A stretch of DNA of 64,000 nt from an uncultured Muribaculaceae bacterium (GCA_910587355.1 CAJUKF010000002.1:53978-117977), one strand, 5' to 3'. Shown: positions 10,382-21,100, numbered from the stretch's first letter. A program made the numbers and translations. The notes: a model not told the origin generated them from the letters alone.

Positions 10382-10389
10382 CAAAATTA
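10382..10389 (-). promoter_or_regulatory. Probable -7 box for the 1374-residue gene
   Basis: TAATTTTG on the minus strand matches TAnnTTTG. The leader to the ATG at 10325 would be about 50 nt and contains an 8-bp palindrome (GTGCGCAC, 10362-10369). The box is back to back with the plus-strand box at 10423. Confidence 0.5.
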
Positions 10390-10422
10390 TAAAAAAATGA
10401 CGAAAAGCACTCAAAAAAAGCT

Positions 10423-10430
10423 TAACTTTG
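10423..10430 (+). promoter_or_regulatory. Probable -7 box for the acetyltransferase gene
   Basis: TAACTTTG fits TAnnTTTG and lies 40 bases before the ATG at 10471. No matching -33 TTTG was seen. Confidence 0.45.
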
Positions 10431-10470
10431 CATGATTTTTTTACAATCGTCAAAACACATTTTGCAGAAT

Positions 10471-10959
10471 ATGATTATTCGAGCCGGAAATATTGCCGAC
10501 GCAGCCTCGATGGCCGATATTTTCAATTATTACATAGCGAACAGCACGGCTATTTTCAGCAACCGTATCCGTACGGCAGATGATATGGAGGCCTTGATTG
10601 GTCCTGTGACAGGACGTTTTCCTTTCTATGTGGCCGTGAACGACGAAGGACGCGTAGATGGGTATTGTTTCGCGCATCTCTTCATGCCCGACCCTGTGTA
10701 CAGCCGCACTCTCGAAGTGACAATCTATCTGAGGCACGGCCTCACCGGCCAGGGCATCGGGCGCAGACTCCTCGGGCAGGTTATTGACGACTGCCGCACG
10801 CAGGGGGTGCACATACTGGTATCATTCATCACAGATGGCAACGAGGCGTGCGAACGGCTGCACACGTCGCTGGGTTTCAGCAAAGTGGGCGTAATCCGTG
10901 AGGCCGGCTATAAATTCGGTGAGTTTCTCGGGGATGCCATCTACCAGCTGATGCTTTGA
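10471..10959 (+). CDS. GNAT family N-acetyltransferase, phosphinothricin-acetyltransferase-like
   Basis: Acetyl-CoA-dependent N-acetyltransferase of the PAT/MnaT type. The protein starts [14 protein letters not shown], shows [11 protein letters not shown] in the substrate-side region, and has the acetyl-CoA loop [12 protein letters not shown] near residue 90, followed by [20 protein letters not shown], the C-terminal half of the fold. An upstream in-frame ATG at 10432 would add 13 residues, but it lies only two bases beyond the -7 box, so the ATG at 10471 fits the family start better. The substrate is unknown; methionine sulfone/sulfoximine-type compounds are usual for this group. Confidence 0.85.
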   Translation: MIIRAGNIADAASMADIFNYYIANSTAIFSNRIRTADDMEALIGPVTGRFPFYVAVNDEGRVDGYCFAHLFMPDPVYSRTLEVTIYLRHGLTGQGIGRRLLGQVIDDCRTQGVHILVSFITDGNEACERLHTSLGFSKVGVIREAGYKFGEFLGDAIYQLML

Positions 10960-11010
10960 TGAATTTTTTGTAGATTTTTCATTTTTTGGCATACACAGGA
11001 GACTCAGTGC

Positions 11011-11041
11011 TTGCATGAAAGCGGAATAATTCGTATCTTTG
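11011..11041 (+). promoter_or_regulatory. uvrA promoter
   Basis: TTG (11011-11013), a 20-base spacer and TATCTTTG (11034-11041) match the Bacteroidetes -33/-7 pattern. The -7 box ends only 6 bases before the uvrA ATG, so the leader should be nearly absent. Confidence 0.65.
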
Positions 11042-11047
11042 TAGGTT

Positions 11048-13849
11048 ATGTCAGTTTCCAATATCAGCATCAAAGGCGCGAGAGTCAACAATCTCAAAAA
11101 CGTTGACGTAGAAATACCTCGCAATAAATTAGTTGTCATCACAGGACTCTCGGGCTCCGGAAAATCGTCGCTGGCCTTCGACACACTTTATGCCGAAGGA
11201 CGGCGCCGCTACGTGGAGAGCCTTTCGGCATATGCACGCCAGTTCATGGGCAAACTCCGCAAGCCTGAGTGCGACTATATAAAAGGACTTCCGCCGGCAA
11301 TAGCCATAGAGCAGAAAGTCAACACACGCAATCCGCGTTCGACCGTAGGTACGTCTACAGAGATTTATGACTATATGCGCATGCTCTTCGGGCGTATCGG
11401 ACGTACATATTCGCCTGTGTCGGGCGCTCTTGTGAAAAAACACACCGTAGAAGATGTCCTCGCGACGGCATCCTCATATCCCGATGGCACACGTGCCGCC
11501 ATTGTGGCTCCGATATCACTGTCCGAAGGCCGCACGCTCGACACACAGCTTCAGATTTATCTCAAGGAAGGATACTCACGCGTTGTCACTCCCGCACACG
11601 ATTTCGTCGAAATCGGCGAATATCAGGCCGATGACAGCTCTACTCTGCCCGACCTTCTAATAGACCGCCTCGCGCTTTATGCGGAGGGCGACGAACGCTC
11701 GCGTCTTGCCGAATCTGTGGAAACGGCGTTCTTCGAGGGCCATGACCAATGCTCGCTGATTATCTGGACAGCCGATGGCGATGTCGTGCGCCACGACTTC
11801 TCGAAGCGCTTCGAGGCCGACGGCATCACATTTCCCGAAGTGTCGGAGCAGATGTTCAACTTCAACAATCCGCTCGGGGCATGCCCCGTATGCGAAGGTT
11901 TCGGCAAAACGCTCGACATATCGGAAGAACTCGTCGTGCCCAATCCCCGTCTCTCACTCTTCGAAGGCGCTGTGGTAGCATGGCGCGGGCCTTCGTCACG
12001 CAAGTGGCAGGATGCCTTTGTCCATGCCGCAGGCGAACGCTTCTCCGTCCATACGCCTTATGAAAAACTCAGCGAAGCCCAACGGCGGCTGCTTTGGGAA
12101 GGAGATGGAAACAGAGTGAAAGGTCTTGACGCTTTCTTCGACCACATAGCATCAAAACGTGCCGCCGTAGAATACCGCACCTTTCTGGCCCGTTTCCGCG
12201 GCAAGACAACCTGCCGTACGTGCCACGGCACGCGACTGCGGCCAGAGGCGTCGTATGTCCGCGTCGGCGGCGCAACCATAACAGAACTCGTGCGCATGCC
12301 CGTCGACCGCCTGCTGGAGTGGTTCCGCGCCCTCGAACTCGACGAGACCGACACACGAATAGCCTCGCGTCTGCTCACAGAAATCACCAGACGCCTATCA
12401 TTTTTAGTCGAGGTAGGTCTCGGATATCTCACACTCGACCGCCTCAGCAACTCACTCTCCGGCGGCGAGAGCCAGCGCATCAACCTCGCCACCTCACTCG
12501 GCAGCAGTCTCGTGGGTTCGCTCTACATACTCGACGAACCCTCAATCGGGCTGCACCCACGCGATACCTCACGCCTGATAGGAGTGCTCCGCAGACTGCA
12601 ACGCCTCGGCAACACTGTAGTAGTAGTCGAACACGACGAAGACATAATGCGCGCAGCCGACCGTATCATCGACGTAGGGCCGGAGGCCGGTACGCATGGC
12701 GGCCAGATTGTGTTCCAGGGCACACCGCACGACCTTGAAGGCTGCAGCGAGAGCTATACCATGCGTTATCTCACGGGAGCCCTGTCCATTCCCCTGCCAG
12801 CCACACGCCGCCGGTGGCGCGACTACATACGCGTCACCGGAGCCTGCGAACACAATCTCAAAAATGTCACCGCCGATTTTCCTCTCGGCGTGATGACATG
12901 CGTCACCGGGGTCAGCGGTTCGGGCAAATCCACTCTCGTACGAGATATACTCTATCGTGCCCTGGTACGCCATTATGAGGGTGAAGGCGATGCTCCGGGC
13001 CGATTCGACAGTCTGTCGGGCGACCTCCACCGTGCCCAAGGCGTTATTTTTGTCGACCAGAACCCCATAGGACGCTCCACCCGCAGCAACCCGGCCACCT
13101 ATCTCAAGGCCTACGAAGAAATACGTACCCTCATGGCGTCTCAACCGCTTGCGCGACAGATGGATATTCCCGCGGGTTACTTCTCATTCAACGCCGAAGG
13201 TGGCCGTTGCGAGGCATGCAAGGGAGAGGGACGAATCACCATAGAGATGCAGTTTCTCGCCGATGTGACCATTGAGTGCGAGGAGTGTCACGGACGGCGC
13301 TTCAAGCGCGAAGTGCTCGAAGTCAAGTACCGCGGGCGCGACATATCCGATATTCTCTCCATGACCGTGGACGATGCGATAGAATTTTTCTCCGAGACCG
13401 ACGGGGCCTGCGAGCGCCGCATCGTACAGCGTCTGCAGCCCCTGCACGATGTGGGTCTGGGCTACATACAGCTCGGGCAGTCGTCATCCACCCTCTCCGG
13501 AGGCGAGAACCAGCGCGTGAAACTCGCCTATTATCTTTCGCTCGGAGCCACCGCTCCCCGTGTCTTTATCTTCGACGAGCCCACCACGGGTCTTCATTTC
13601 CACGACATACGTCTGCTTCTGCGCGCATTCGAGGGTCTGATAGCACTGGGGCACACGCTCATCATAGTGGAGCACAATCTCGACGTTATCCGTTGCGCCG
13701 ACCACGTCATAGACCTCGGCCCCGACGGCGGTGATGCCGGAGGTTGCATAGTAGCCGCCGGAACTCCCGAACAGATAGCGGCCACTCCGGCCAGCATCAC
13801 GGGCCGTTATCTCGCCCCACTGCTTACAGAGCACAGTAAAGACAAGTAA
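11048..13849 (+). CDS. uvrA: Excinuclease ABC subunit UvrA
   Basis: Damage-recognition ATPase of nucleotide excision repair; it loads UvrB on lesions. Two ABC modules are visible. The first has Walker [11 protein letters not shown] near residue 33 and signature LSGGESQR near residue 475. The second has Walker [11 protein letters not shown] near residue 620 and signature LSGGENQR near residue 815. Each module carries cysteine pairs of the zinc modules (CPVCEGFG and CRTCHG in the first, CEACKGEG and CEECHG in the second). At 933 aa it is full length. The ATG at 11048 lies immediately after a strong promoter. The next gene has its own promoter, so uvrA is probably monocistronic. Confidence 0.97.
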   Translation: MSVSNISIKGARVNNLKNVDVEIPRNKLVVITGLSGSGKSSLAFDTLYAEGRRRYVESLSAYARQFMGKLRKPECDYIKGLPPAIAIEQKVNTRNPRSTVGTSTEIYDYMRMLFGRIGRTYSPVSGALVKKHTVEDVLATASSYPDGTRAAIVAPISLSEGRTLDTQLQIYLKEGYSRVVTPAHDFVEIGEYQADDSSTLPDLLIDRLALYAEGDERSRLAESVETAFFEGHDQCSLIIWTADGDVVRHDFSKRFEADGITFPEVSEQMFNFNNPLGACPVCEGFGKTLDISEELVVPNPRLSLFEGAVVAWRGPSSRKWQDAFVHAAGERFSVHTPYEKLSEAQRRLLWEGDGNRVKGLDAFFDHIASKRAAVEYRTFLARFRGKTTCRTCHGTRLRPEASYVRVGGATITELVRMPVDRLLEWFRALELDETDTRIASRLLTEITRRLSFLVEVGLGYLTLDRLSNSLSGGESQRINLATSLGSSLVGSLYILDEPSIGLHPRDTSRLIGVLRRLQRLGNTVVVVEHDEDIMRAADRIIDVGPEAGTHGGQIVFQGTPHDLEGCSESYTMRYLTGALSIPLPATRRRWRDYIRVTGACEHNLKNVTADFPLGVMTCVTGVSGSGKSTLVRDILYRALVRHYEGEGDAPGRFDSLSGDLHRAQGVIFVDQNPIGRSTRSNPATYLKAYEEIRTLMASQPLARQMDIPAGYFSFNAEGGRCEACKGEGRITIEMQFLADVTIECEECHGRRFKREVLEVKYRGRDISDILSMTVDDAIEFFSETDGACERRIVQRLQPLHDVGLGYIQLGQSSSTLSGGENQRVKLAYYLSLGATAPRVFIFDEPTTGLHFHDIRLLLRAFEGLIALGHTLIIVEHNLDVIRCADHVIDLGPDGGDAGGCIVAAGTPEQIAATPASITGRYLAPLLTEHSKDK

Positions 13850-13860
13850 TGATTTAAATT

Positions 13861-13890
13861 TTGCAGAGCCATGCAAAAACACTAAATTTG
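13861..13890 (+). promoter_or_regulatory. Promoter of the LysM/binding-protein gene
   Basis: TTG (13861-13863), a 19-base spacer and TAAATTTG (13883-13890) match the Bacteroidetes promoter pattern. The predicted leader to the ATG at 13912 is about 15 nt. Confidence 0.65.
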
Positions 13891-13911
13891 CATATTGATA
13901 AAGAAACTGCG

Positions 13912-15402
13912 ATGAAACCGATTCTCAAAATCGTCACAATCATAACCGCCGGGCTTGTTCTGGCCTTAGGCGTCTCGGCCTACGATTTGCCGGTGAAGCG
14001 AGTCAAGGGCAAGGAATATTATTACTACAAAGTAAAGAAAGGCGAGTCGCTTTACGGCATATCCAAAAAACTCGAGATTCCGCTCGACTCAATCGTAAGG
14101 GCAAATCCCTCGGTGTCAGACGGCGTGCGCAAAGGCGATATGCTTTTATTTCCTGTCGGCGAGAAGACACCCGAGATTTCAAAGACAAAAGAAGCCGACA
14201 AAGAGATTGTCAATGGCGAACTCAATGACCCGTCCGGAGTGCAGCCGGAAGAGAATGAAACCGCGCGGGCCAAGAACAGCGCAGTTGCAATCCTGCTGCC
14301 ATTCGGTGCGGACAATGCAGAGCCTGACAAGCGTTGCCGTCTTATGCTCGACTTCTACAAAGGATTTCTGATTGCCGCCGACAGTCTGCGTGAACGCAAA
14401 GGGAATGTGGAAATAGTAGTGCGCGACATTGAAGGAATGGCCCCAGAATCCGTAGCCAGAATGATGAACACCGATACCGCCATAGCCCGCGCCGCCGTGG
14501 TAATCGGCCCCGATGACGATGCCACCCTCAACGCTATCGCTGCAGAAGCGGCTATCGGCGGCTCGTATGTGTTCAACGTTCTCAATATCCGCGATACAGT
14601 ATACACAGTCAATCCCTATATGCTGCAGGCAAATGCTCCTCAGTCGGTGATGTTCGGGCGCGCCGTCGACGGCCTCTTGTCTTCATATCCCGGCTACCGC
14701 CCCGTAATATTACGCAACACCGCCGGGCGCAGTGACAAAGAGAACTTCACGACATATCTTACCGAACGCTATATGTCCGAGGGTATCGAACCTCTCACAG
14801 TTGAGTATAACGAAAATCTGCTTATGGCCGACCTCGAGACCCTCCCCTGCTCGACCGGTGAAAAATATGTATTTATTCCCTCGTCGGGTAGTCTGCAGGA
14901 ATTCAATCATTTCGCCTACGTTCTGAAATCGTACCGTGACAGACTGCGCGCCACAGCAGCAGAGGTCATTGATACCGCTGCTGAGAATGGCGAGACCGCC
15001 GCATGCGCCATGGCCGAAGTCTTCGGATACCCCGACTGGACGGCTTTCCGCGGCGATGCGCTCGATATGCTTCACCGCCTCAATGCCACCGTGTACTCGC
15101 GATTCTTCGATGATTTCACCAGCTTCGACAGCCGAAATCTCAATAGTGCCTTCCGACGCTGGTATGGTGCGCCGATGACAGAAAGCATACCGGCATACGG
15201 TATTCTCGGCTTTGACACGGGCACGTATCTGCTCAAAAATCTCCGTGCCAACGACGGAGCATTCAATCCCGGATATGCCACGGCTTTCAGTGGCGTGCAG
15301 TCGAGTTTTGACTTCGTACGCGCAGGCGAAGGCTATGCCAACGAGGCAATATATATCATCACCTATCAGCCCGACGGCCGCATATCGGCACGAGTACAAT
15401 GA
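13912..15402 (+). CDS. LysM domain plus periplasmic-binding-protein-like (Peripla_BP_6 type) protein
   Basis: A 496-residue exported protein. The N-terminal 22 residues form a signal peptide (KIVTIITAGLVLALGVSA). A LysM peptidoglycan-binding domain follows at about residues 35-82 (YYYKVKKGESLYGISKKL ... MLLFPV). From about residue 110 to the end the protein resembles a type I periplasmic binding fold (AVAILLPFGADNAEP, LMLDFYKGFLIAADSL, VVIGPDDDATLNAIAAEA), the arrangement common in Bacteroidetes as a LysM/PBP1 protein. A TTG at 13861 would extend the frame, but it overlaps the promoter, so the ATG at 13912 is chosen. It overlaps the next gene in ATGA. Its role is presumably wall-associated ligand sensing or cell-wall maintenance. 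Confidence 0.85.
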   Translation: MKPILKIVTIITAGLVLALGVSAYDLPVKRVKGKEYYYYKVKKGESLYGISKKLEIPLDSIVRANPSVSDGVRKGDMLLFPVGEKTPEISKTKEADKEIVNGELNDPSGVQPEENETARAKNSAVAILLPFGADNAEPDKRCRLMLDFYKGFLIAADSLRERKGNVEIVVRDIEGMAPESVARMMNTDTAIARAAVVIGPDDDATLNAIAAEAAIGGSYVFNVLNIRDTVYTVNPYMLQANAPQSVMFGRAVDGLLSSYPGYRPVILRNTAGRSDKENFTTYLTERYMSEGIEPLTVEYNENLLMADLETLPCSTGEKYVFIPSSGSLQEFNHFAYVLKSYRDRLRATAAEVIDTAAENGETAACAMAEVFGYPDWTAFRGDALDMLHRLNATVYSRFFDDFTSFDSRNLNSAFRRWYGAPMTESIPAYGILGFDTGTYLLKNLRANDGAFNPGYATAFSGVQSSFDFVRAGEGYANEAIYIITYQPDGRISARVQ

Positions 15403-16088
15403 AAGCACCGCGCCACATACTCGCGGCGATTGCCGCCGTAATGCTCTTTCCGGCAATATCACAGGCCGAGACGCACTATAAGCCCCATATCGCCATAGGC
15501 GCACGCGGAGGTGTGTCCATGAGCCAAATCAGTTTTTCACCATCAGTAAAGCAATCGTGGAACATGGGTTCGACGGGTGCCATTACCTTCCGTTATACCG
15601 AAGAAAAAATCTTCGGTCTCATCGCCGAACTCGGCTGGGTGCAGCGCGGCTGGAAGGAAAATTACGAGCTGAATCCCTTCAGCTATAACCGTACCCTCAC
15701 CTACATAAACCTGCCCGTACTCACCCATATATACTTCGGGTCGCGGCGCTTCAAAGGATTTGTAAACCTCGGCCCTCAGGTATCATATATGATAGGCGAT
15801 AAAATCAGCGCCGATTTCGATTACGAGAACGTCGCCACAGTGCCGAACTATCCCGCCAACCGGCGCTACGAACAGCTCGACATGCCAATCAAGAGTAAAT
15901 TCGACTACGGCATCTGTGCCTCGCTGGGTATGGAATTCTATGTTCAGCCACGTCATTCTCTCGTACTCGAGGCCCGTTATTATTATGGGCTCGGCAACAT
16001 ATTCTCCGCAAAAAAAGCCGACGTATTCAGTGCATCCCGTCCCATGTCACTCGAAATAACCGTCGGCTATAATTTCCGCCTGCGCTGA
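15399..16088 (+). CDS. Outer-membrane beta-barrel protein (porin family, PorT-like)
   Basis: A 229-residue outer-membrane protein with a signal peptide (HILAAIAAVMLFPAISQA). The mature part consists of short amphipathic strands with alternating aromatic residues (ITFRYTEEKIFGLIAELGW, YINLPVLTHIYFGS, FKGFVNLGPQVSYMIG) and ends in LEITVGYNFRLR, a typical last strand. This fits the OMP_b-brl_2 family, which includes PorT. Start and stop overlap the neighbouring genes (ATGA with the LysM gene, TGATG with radA), so the three are translated from one message. A specific type IX secretion role cannot be claimed from sequence alone. Confidence 0.8.
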   Translation: MKAPRHILAAIAAVMLFPAISQAETHYKPHIAIGARGGVSMSQISFSPSVKQSWNMGSTGAITFRYTEEKIFGLIAELGWVQRGWKENYELNPFSYNRTLTYINLPVLTHIYFGSRRFKGFVNLGPQVSYMIGDKISADFDYENVATVPNYPANRRYEQLDMPIKSKFDYGICASLGMEFYVQPRHSLVLEARYYYGLGNIFSAKKADVFSASRPMSLEITVGYNFRLR

Positions 16089-17467
16089 TGGCAAAAGTAC
16101 GACAGAAGACCATGTGGTTCTGCACCGAATGCGGAGCCGACTCCCCCAAATGGACCGGCAAATGCCCGGGATGCGGAGCGTGGAACACAATGGTGGAGGA
16201 AAAAGTAAGCACAGCTTCCGCGGGGACAAAACCGTCGGCTGCGGCCATCGGCTCCAAAGGCGTTCCCAGGCCGGTAAATCAGATTGAGGCTGTGGACGAG
16301 CCACGACTCCACATGCCCAGCGAAGAGCTCAACCGCGTGCTGGGAGGAGGTCTTGTGAGAGGCTCGATTGTGCTGATTGGCGGCGAACCAGGCATAGGCA
16401 AATCGACCCTTGTGCTGCAGAATCTGCTTGCGATACGCAACCGCCGCATACTCTATGTATCGGGTGAAGAAAGCGCCACACAGCTCAAGCTCAGAGCCGA
16501 CCGCATAGGACGCGGCAGCGACAACCTCTTTATCGTCAGCGAGACATGGCTCGAAAACATATTCAGCCATATCGAGGAAGTGCAGCCTGAAATACTGGTG
16601 GTAGATTCAATTCAGACCATAGCCACCGACACTCTCGAGTCATCGGCCGGAAGCATGAGTCAGGTGCGCGAATGCGCCGCCACCCTGCTCCGCTTTGCCA
16701 AAGAAAGCGGAGTGCCCGTGATTCTCATCGGGCACATCACAAAAGAAGGAAGCCTCGCCGGCCCGAAAGTACTCGAACACATAGTGGATGCCGTGCTTCA
16801 GTTCGAAGGCGACAGCCAGTATGTTTACCGCCTGCTACGCGCGATAAAAAACCGTTTCGGCAGCACTTCGGAAATCGGCATATACGAGATGTGCCGTCGC
16901 GGTCTCCGGGAAGTAAGCAATCCCTCCGAGATGCTTATGTCGCAGCGCGACGGCGATGAAGAACTCTCGGGCTGCGCCATCGGCGTTACGCTCGAAGGCA
17001 TCCGTCCGTTTCTGATAGAAGTGCAGGCCCTTGTGAGCACGGCCGCCTACGGCACGCCTCAACGCTCCGTAACCGGCTACGACCCCAAGCGCATGAACAT
17101 GCTGCTGGCAGTGCTCGAAAAGCGTGTAGGCTTCAAAATCGGCGCCAAAGACGTATTCCTTAACATAGCCGGCGGTCTGCGCGTGAGCGACCCGGCTCTG
17201 GATTTGGCAGTAATTGCCGCCGTGCTGTCGAGCAACGTGGACATGACGATTCCCCGCGGCTGGTGCATGGCCGGAGAAGTAGGCCTCTCGGGCGAAATCC
17301 GTCCGGTGGTGCGCATAGAGCAACGCATAGCCGAAGCGGAGAAGCTGGGCATGACCGACATGCTGATTCCAGCCGGCAACCTTAAGGGCTTCGACAAATC
17401 AACTCTGAAAATACGTATTCACGAAGTGGCGAAAGTGGCCGACGCTTTCCGCGCCCTTTTCGGGTGA
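16088..17467 (+). CDS. radA: DNA repair protein RadA
   Basis: RecA-like branch-migration ATPase/helicase acting in recombinational repair. Residues 12-29 hold the four-cysteine zinc finger (C12, C15, C26, C29). Walker A is GEPGIGKSTL near residue 100, and the RadA-specific KNRFG motif is present near residue 257. The C-terminal Lon-like domain follows (KRVGFKIGAKDVFLNIAGG). At 459 aa it is standard length. The ATG at 16088 overlaps the stop of the barrel gene by one base. It converges on dnaG with a 4-base gap. Confidence 0.96.
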   Translation: MAKVRQKTMWFCTECGADSPKWTGKCPGCGAWNTMVEEKVSTASAGTKPSAAAIGSKGVPRPVNQIEAVDEPRLHMPSEELNRVLGGGLVRGSIVLIGGEPGIGKSTLVLQNLLAIRNRRILYVSGEESATQLKLRADRIGRGSDNLFIVSETWLENIFSHIEEVQPEILVVDSIQTIATDTLESSAGSMSQVRECAATLLRFAKESGVPVILIGHITKEGSLAGPKVLEHIVDAVLQFEGDSQYVYRLLRAIKNRFGSTSEIGIYEMCRRGLREVSNPSEMLMSQRDGDEELSGCAIGVTLEGIRPFLIEVQALVSTAAYGTPQRSVTGYDPKRMNMLLAVLEKRVGFKIGAKDVFLNIAGGLRVSDPALDLAVIAAVLSSNVDMTIPRGWCMAGEVGLSGEIRPVVRIEQRIAEAEKLGMTDMLIPAGNLKGFDKSTLKIRIHEVAKVADAFRALFG

Positions 17468-17471
17468 ACAG

Positions 17472-19685
17472 TCAACGCTGCGAAATCGCACCCGGCAGAA
17501 TGATTCTGTCGCCGAGGGCTTTTGTCAGACGCCGCTGAAGCTCCTTCCGCTCCTGAATTTCCTTCATTATGGCAAAAGCCTCCTCCGCACGGTCGGCCGG
17601 GAGGCCGGAGAGCTGCATGGTGAGGTCTTTTATAATATCGGAAACTATGGCGTTGCGGAGCTCATAGATTGCAGTGGGCACGAGCGAAGGGAGCTGTGCC
17701 TGCTCCGAAAGATTATCGCCCTGACGCGTATAGAAACGTGAAATCGTATAGCGGTCGACCAAAAGCTCAAGGGCGGTGTTGCGGACCATGTCGTCGGGCG
17801 AATTCACAAGCAGATTCTGACCATACTGCATATCAAACTCATTGATTCGCTCCTCACGGAAAACTGCGAGTTCCATACGTGTCTCAGCCTCGACTTTCTC
17901 GATTTTAGCCATAGAGCCGCCCTCCATTCTCAATTTCTCGCGGGCTTCTTCAAGTTTCATACGGACTTCATCTTCAATCTCGCCCTGCCGGACAATGCGG
18001 TCGGCGAGCCATGCGCCGTCGTTACGTATAGCGCCAATAGCCTCGAATACAGCCTGATATGGCTTATGCGTGAAAGTGATGCCGTCGGCGGCGAGCTCAC
18101 TGCTTATTACATCATAGACCGTGGCCGGCATGTCATTTCCATTCTCATCGGTCATATTCACAATATATAGCAGACCGAAGCGCACGAGATAACGGGCAAG
18201 GATTTCTTCAAACGGCTTAAGACGGTTTACATTAAGATTAAGCAAAGGAGCCTCTTCTTGCTCTGCTTCATGTTTGTCCTGGCCTGCGGCGTTTTCATTG
18301 TCAAGTTCACCGAGCGACTCACGGGCAGCGCGGCGCGCCTCGTTTGTCTCGGCTTCCTCGTAACGCTTGGCAATGAGAATATTCAGCTGCCGGACAAGCA
18401 CTTCTTCTGAAAGACCGAGCATTCGCGAGCACTGCTGCAGATACTCCTGCCGCTTCACAGGGTCGTCGATATGGGCGACAGAACCGAGAATAACGTTGAT
18501 TACCTTTGCACGGGCCGTAGGGTCATTGGACGGCACATCGCGCATCAGCACACGAGTCATAAAGGCTATTATATCCTCCTCGTGCTGAGCAAGATACTCC
18601 TCCACCTCGCTTGACGAATGATTCTGCGCGAAGCTGTCGGGGTCGTCGCCCGGCGGCAGAAGAAGCACTTTGACGTCAAGCTTTTCGTCGAGAAGCATAT
18701 TTATGCCACGGAGCGAAGCCTTGATACCGGCAGGGTCGGCATCGTATATAAGAGTGACGTTGTTGGTAAAACGGCGCAGCAGGCGAATCTGTCCCTCGGT
18801 AAGCGAAGTACCCGAAGAAGCCACAACATTCTCCACTCCGGCCTGATGCATCGAAATCACATCGAGATAGCCCTCGACCATGATGCATTTGTCGCGGCGA
18901 GCAATGGCTGATTTGGCCTGATAGAGACCGTAGAGCTCGTTGCTCTTCTTATAAATGACCGACTCAGGCGAGTTGACATATTTCGCCACAGTCTTGTCGG
19001 AGCGCATAGTGCGTCCGCCGAAAGCAATCACACGTCCCGACAGGCTGAGCACCGGGAACATCACGCGTCCGCGAAAACGGTCGTAGAGCCGTTTCTGTCC
19101 CTCACGCTCGCTTACACCTGCAAGACCTGTCTCAATGAGGTACTTGTCATTATATCCGGCAAGACGGGCCGCATCGACAAAAGCCGAACCTTTGTCGAGC
19201 GAATATCCGAGACGGAAGCGCTCAATCATGGCATCATTGAGGCCACGGTGACGGAAATATGCGAGAGCCAAATCGCGTCCGGCATCCGTTTCGAGCAGAT
19301 TTCGACGGAACTCATTTAGCGCGAATTCGTTTACCGCCAGCATAGACTCGCGGTCGTTCTGCGCCTGCTGTTCCTCGGGGCTCTGCTCTTTCTCGACTAT
19401 CTCGATATTGTACTTACGCGCGAGATAGCGGAGGGCTTCCTGATAGGACAGCTGCTCATGCTCCATGATGAAGTTGACAGGCGAACCGCCCTTGCCGCAA
19501 CTGAAGCACTTGCATATATTGCGGGCACGGTTGACCGAAAACGAGGGTGTGCGCTCGTTGTGAAACGGGCACAAACCCTTGTAGTTGGCTCCGGAGCGGC
19601 GAAGCTTGACGAAGTCGCTGACGACATCGACAATATCGGCCGCATCCAGAATCCTGTTTACCGTCTCCTGGTCAATCCTGCCCAT
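17472..19685 (-). CDS. dnaG: DNA primase DnaG
   Basis: Synthesises RNA primers at the replication fork. The N-terminal CHC2 zinc-binding domain has C39, H42, C60 and C63. The catalytic core follows (GRVMFPVLSLSGRVIAFGGR). The TOPRIM region contains VEGYLDVISMHQAG and, further on, LIYDADPAG with the metal-binding aspartates. The C-terminal helicase-binding region (about residues 440-737) is long and charged. At 737 aa it is longer than E. coli DnaG but usual for Bacteroidetes. The start ATG at 19685 is 16 bases after the stop of the aldo/keto reductase gene. Confidence 0.96.
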   Translation of the reverse strand: MGRIDQETVNRILDAADIVDVVSDFVKLRRSGANYKGLCPFHNERTPSFSVNRARNICKCFSCGKGGSPVNFIMEHEQLSYQEALRYLARKYNIEIVEKEQSPEEQQAQNDRESMLAVNEFALNEFRRNLLETDAGRDLALAYFRHRGLNDAMIERFRLGYSLDKGSAFVDAARLAGYNDKYLIETGLAGVSEREGQKRLYDRFRGRVMFPVLSLSGRVIAFGGRTMRSDKTVAKYVNSPESVIYKKSNELYGLYQAKSAIARRDKCIMVEGYLDVISMHQAGVENVVASSGTSLTEGQIRLLRRFTNNVTLIYDADPAGIKASLRGINMLLDEKLDVKVLLLPPGDDPDSFAQNHSSSEVEEYLAQHEEDIIAFMTRVLMRDVPSNDPTARAKVINVILGSVAHIDDPVKRQEYLQQCSRMLGLSEEVLVRQLNILIAKRYEEAETNEARRAARESLGELDNENAAGQDKHEAEQEEAPLLNLNVNRLKPFEEILARYLVRFGLLYIVNMTDENGNDMPATVYDVISSELAADGITFTHKPYQAVFEAIGAIRNDGAWLADRIVRQGEIEDEVRMKLEEAREKLRMEGGSMAKIEKVEAETRMELAVFREERINEFDMQYGQNLLVNSPDDMVRNTALELLVDRYTISRFYTRQGDNLSEQAQLPSLVPTAIYELRNAIVSDIIKDLTMQLSGLPADRAEEAFAIMKEIQERKELQRRLTKALGDRIILPGAISQR

Positions 19686-19701
19686 CGAATTTCCTTAAAG
19701 A

Positions 19702-21096
19702 TTAAGCCTTACCGCGAAGGTCTTCGGTATACTTGTCGATTTTATGCAGCTCTACCGGTATATTGATAGACTGGGGACAATGCGACACGCATGAACCGCA
19801 GGCAACGCACATGCCGGCCTGACGCAGACGTGGCACCGAACGGTCGTAGCCATAAAGGTAGGCCTTACGGGCTTCGGCATAACGAGGGTCGGAGTAATCG
19901 CGCGGCAGATTATTCTCATTGATGCACTTGTTGTAGTGAGTGAATGTGCCGGGAATATCCACGCCGTAAGGACACGGCATACAGTAGTTGCAGGCCGTAC
20001 ACGGAACAACCTTATTCTCCTGATACTCGACAGCTATGCGGTGCAGGAAAGTCTTTTCCTCGTCGGTGAGCGGTTCGAGCGATGAATAGGTGCCGAGGTT
20101 GTCGATTAAGTGGTCCATGTACGTCATGCCGCTGAGCACCGTGAGAATACCGGGCTCCGAGCCGGCGAAGCGGAAAGCCCACGAAGCGACAGAATCGTCG
20201 GGGCGGCGCTCTTTAAGCTGACGGGTAATGGGGTCGGGCAAAGAAGCCAGACGGCCGCCGAGCAAAGGCTCCATGATGACAACCGGGATGTTGCGTTTCT
20301 CAAGCTCGTGATAGAGATAATTGGCATTGGTACTGTGGGGCTCCTCGTCGGGAGTTGCCTTCCAGTCGACGTAGTTCAGCTGAATCTGCACGAAATCCCA
20401 GTGCATGTTGCCTTCGTCCATCTGCTTGAGAAGATAGTCGAATACCTCGATATCGCCGTGATAAGAGAAGCCGAGATTGCGAATCACGCCTTTCTCTTTC
20501 TGGTCCTGAAGATATTTGAGCACACCGTTGTCGAGGTAGCGGGCATGGAGATTGTCAAGACCGCCGCCACCGACAGCATGAAGAAGCAGATAGTCGACAT
20601 AGTCGGTGCGGAGATATTTGAGAGAATTCTCGAACATCTTCACTGATTCCTCGTAGGGCCATGTCGAAGGAGAGAAATTCGACAGCTTAGTGGCGATAAA
20701 ATACTTGTCGCGCGGATGACGCGAAAGAGCCTCGCCGATAGCTGCCTCGGACTGACCTTTGCAATAAGCGGGCGACGTGTCGAAATAGTTCACGCCATGC
20801 TCAAGAGCGTAGTCGACCGATTTGTTGATAGCCTCCTGGTCGAGCTTATCATCGTCGGTGCCGTCGCGCATACCAATTGTAGGGAAGCGCATACAGCCAT
20901 AACCGAGCAGCGAAACCGTATCGCCGGTATTATGATTAGTCCGCATTGTCATCGGACCGTCGGTATGCTTAGCGGGAGCTTTCTTCTCACCTGTCGACGC
21001 ACCGCATGAAGCAAGCGCACCCGCTGCCGAGAAAATGCCGAGATTCCGCAGGAAACGGCGACGGGACTGATTGGTATTGTTATTGTTGTCAGCCAT
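19702..21096 (-). CDS. Tat-exported aldo/keto reductase with C-terminal 4Fe-4S ferredoxin domain
   Basis: A 464-residue oxidoreductase. The N-terminus has a twin-arginine motif (SRRRFLRNLG), a hydrophobic stretch and a lipobox-like ALASCG, so export by Tat and lipid anchoring are likely. The aldo/keto reductase barrel spans about residues 45-330, with YFDTSPAYCKG (catalytic Asp/Tyr), TKLSNF and LLLHAVGG. Two cysteine clusters follow (CTACNYCMPCPYG and CVACGSCVSHCP), as in the 4Fe-4S AKR family. The ATG at 21096 is chosen because it sits right before the Tat peptide; an upstream start at 21123 would overlap the previous gene by 23 bases. It lies 4 bases after the ferredoxin gene and may take electrons from it. 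The substrate is unknown. Confidence 0.88.
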   Translation of the reverse strand: MADNNNNTNQSRRRFLRNLGIFSAAGALASCGASTGEKKAPAKHTDGPMTMRTNHNTGDTVSLLGYGCMRFPTIGMRDGTDDDKLDQEAINKSVDYALEHGVNYFDTSPAYCKGQSEAAIGEALSRHPRDKYFIATKLSNFSPSTWPYEESVKMFENSLKYLRTDYVDYLLLHAVGGGGLDNLHARYLDNGVLKYLQDQKEKGVIRNLGFSYHGDIEVFDYLLKQMDEGNMHWDFVQIQLNYVDWKATPDEEPHSTNANYLYHELEKRNIPVVIMEPLLGGRLASLPDPITRQLKERRPDDSVASWAFRFAGSEPGILTVLSGMTYMDHLIDNLGTYSSLEPLTDEEKTFLHRIAVEYQENKVVPCTACNYCMPCPYGVDIPGTFTHYNKCINENNLPRDYSDPRYAEARKAYLYGYDRSVPRLRQAGMCVACGSCVSHCPQSINIPVELHKIDKYTEDLRGKA

Positions 21097-21100
21097 GATT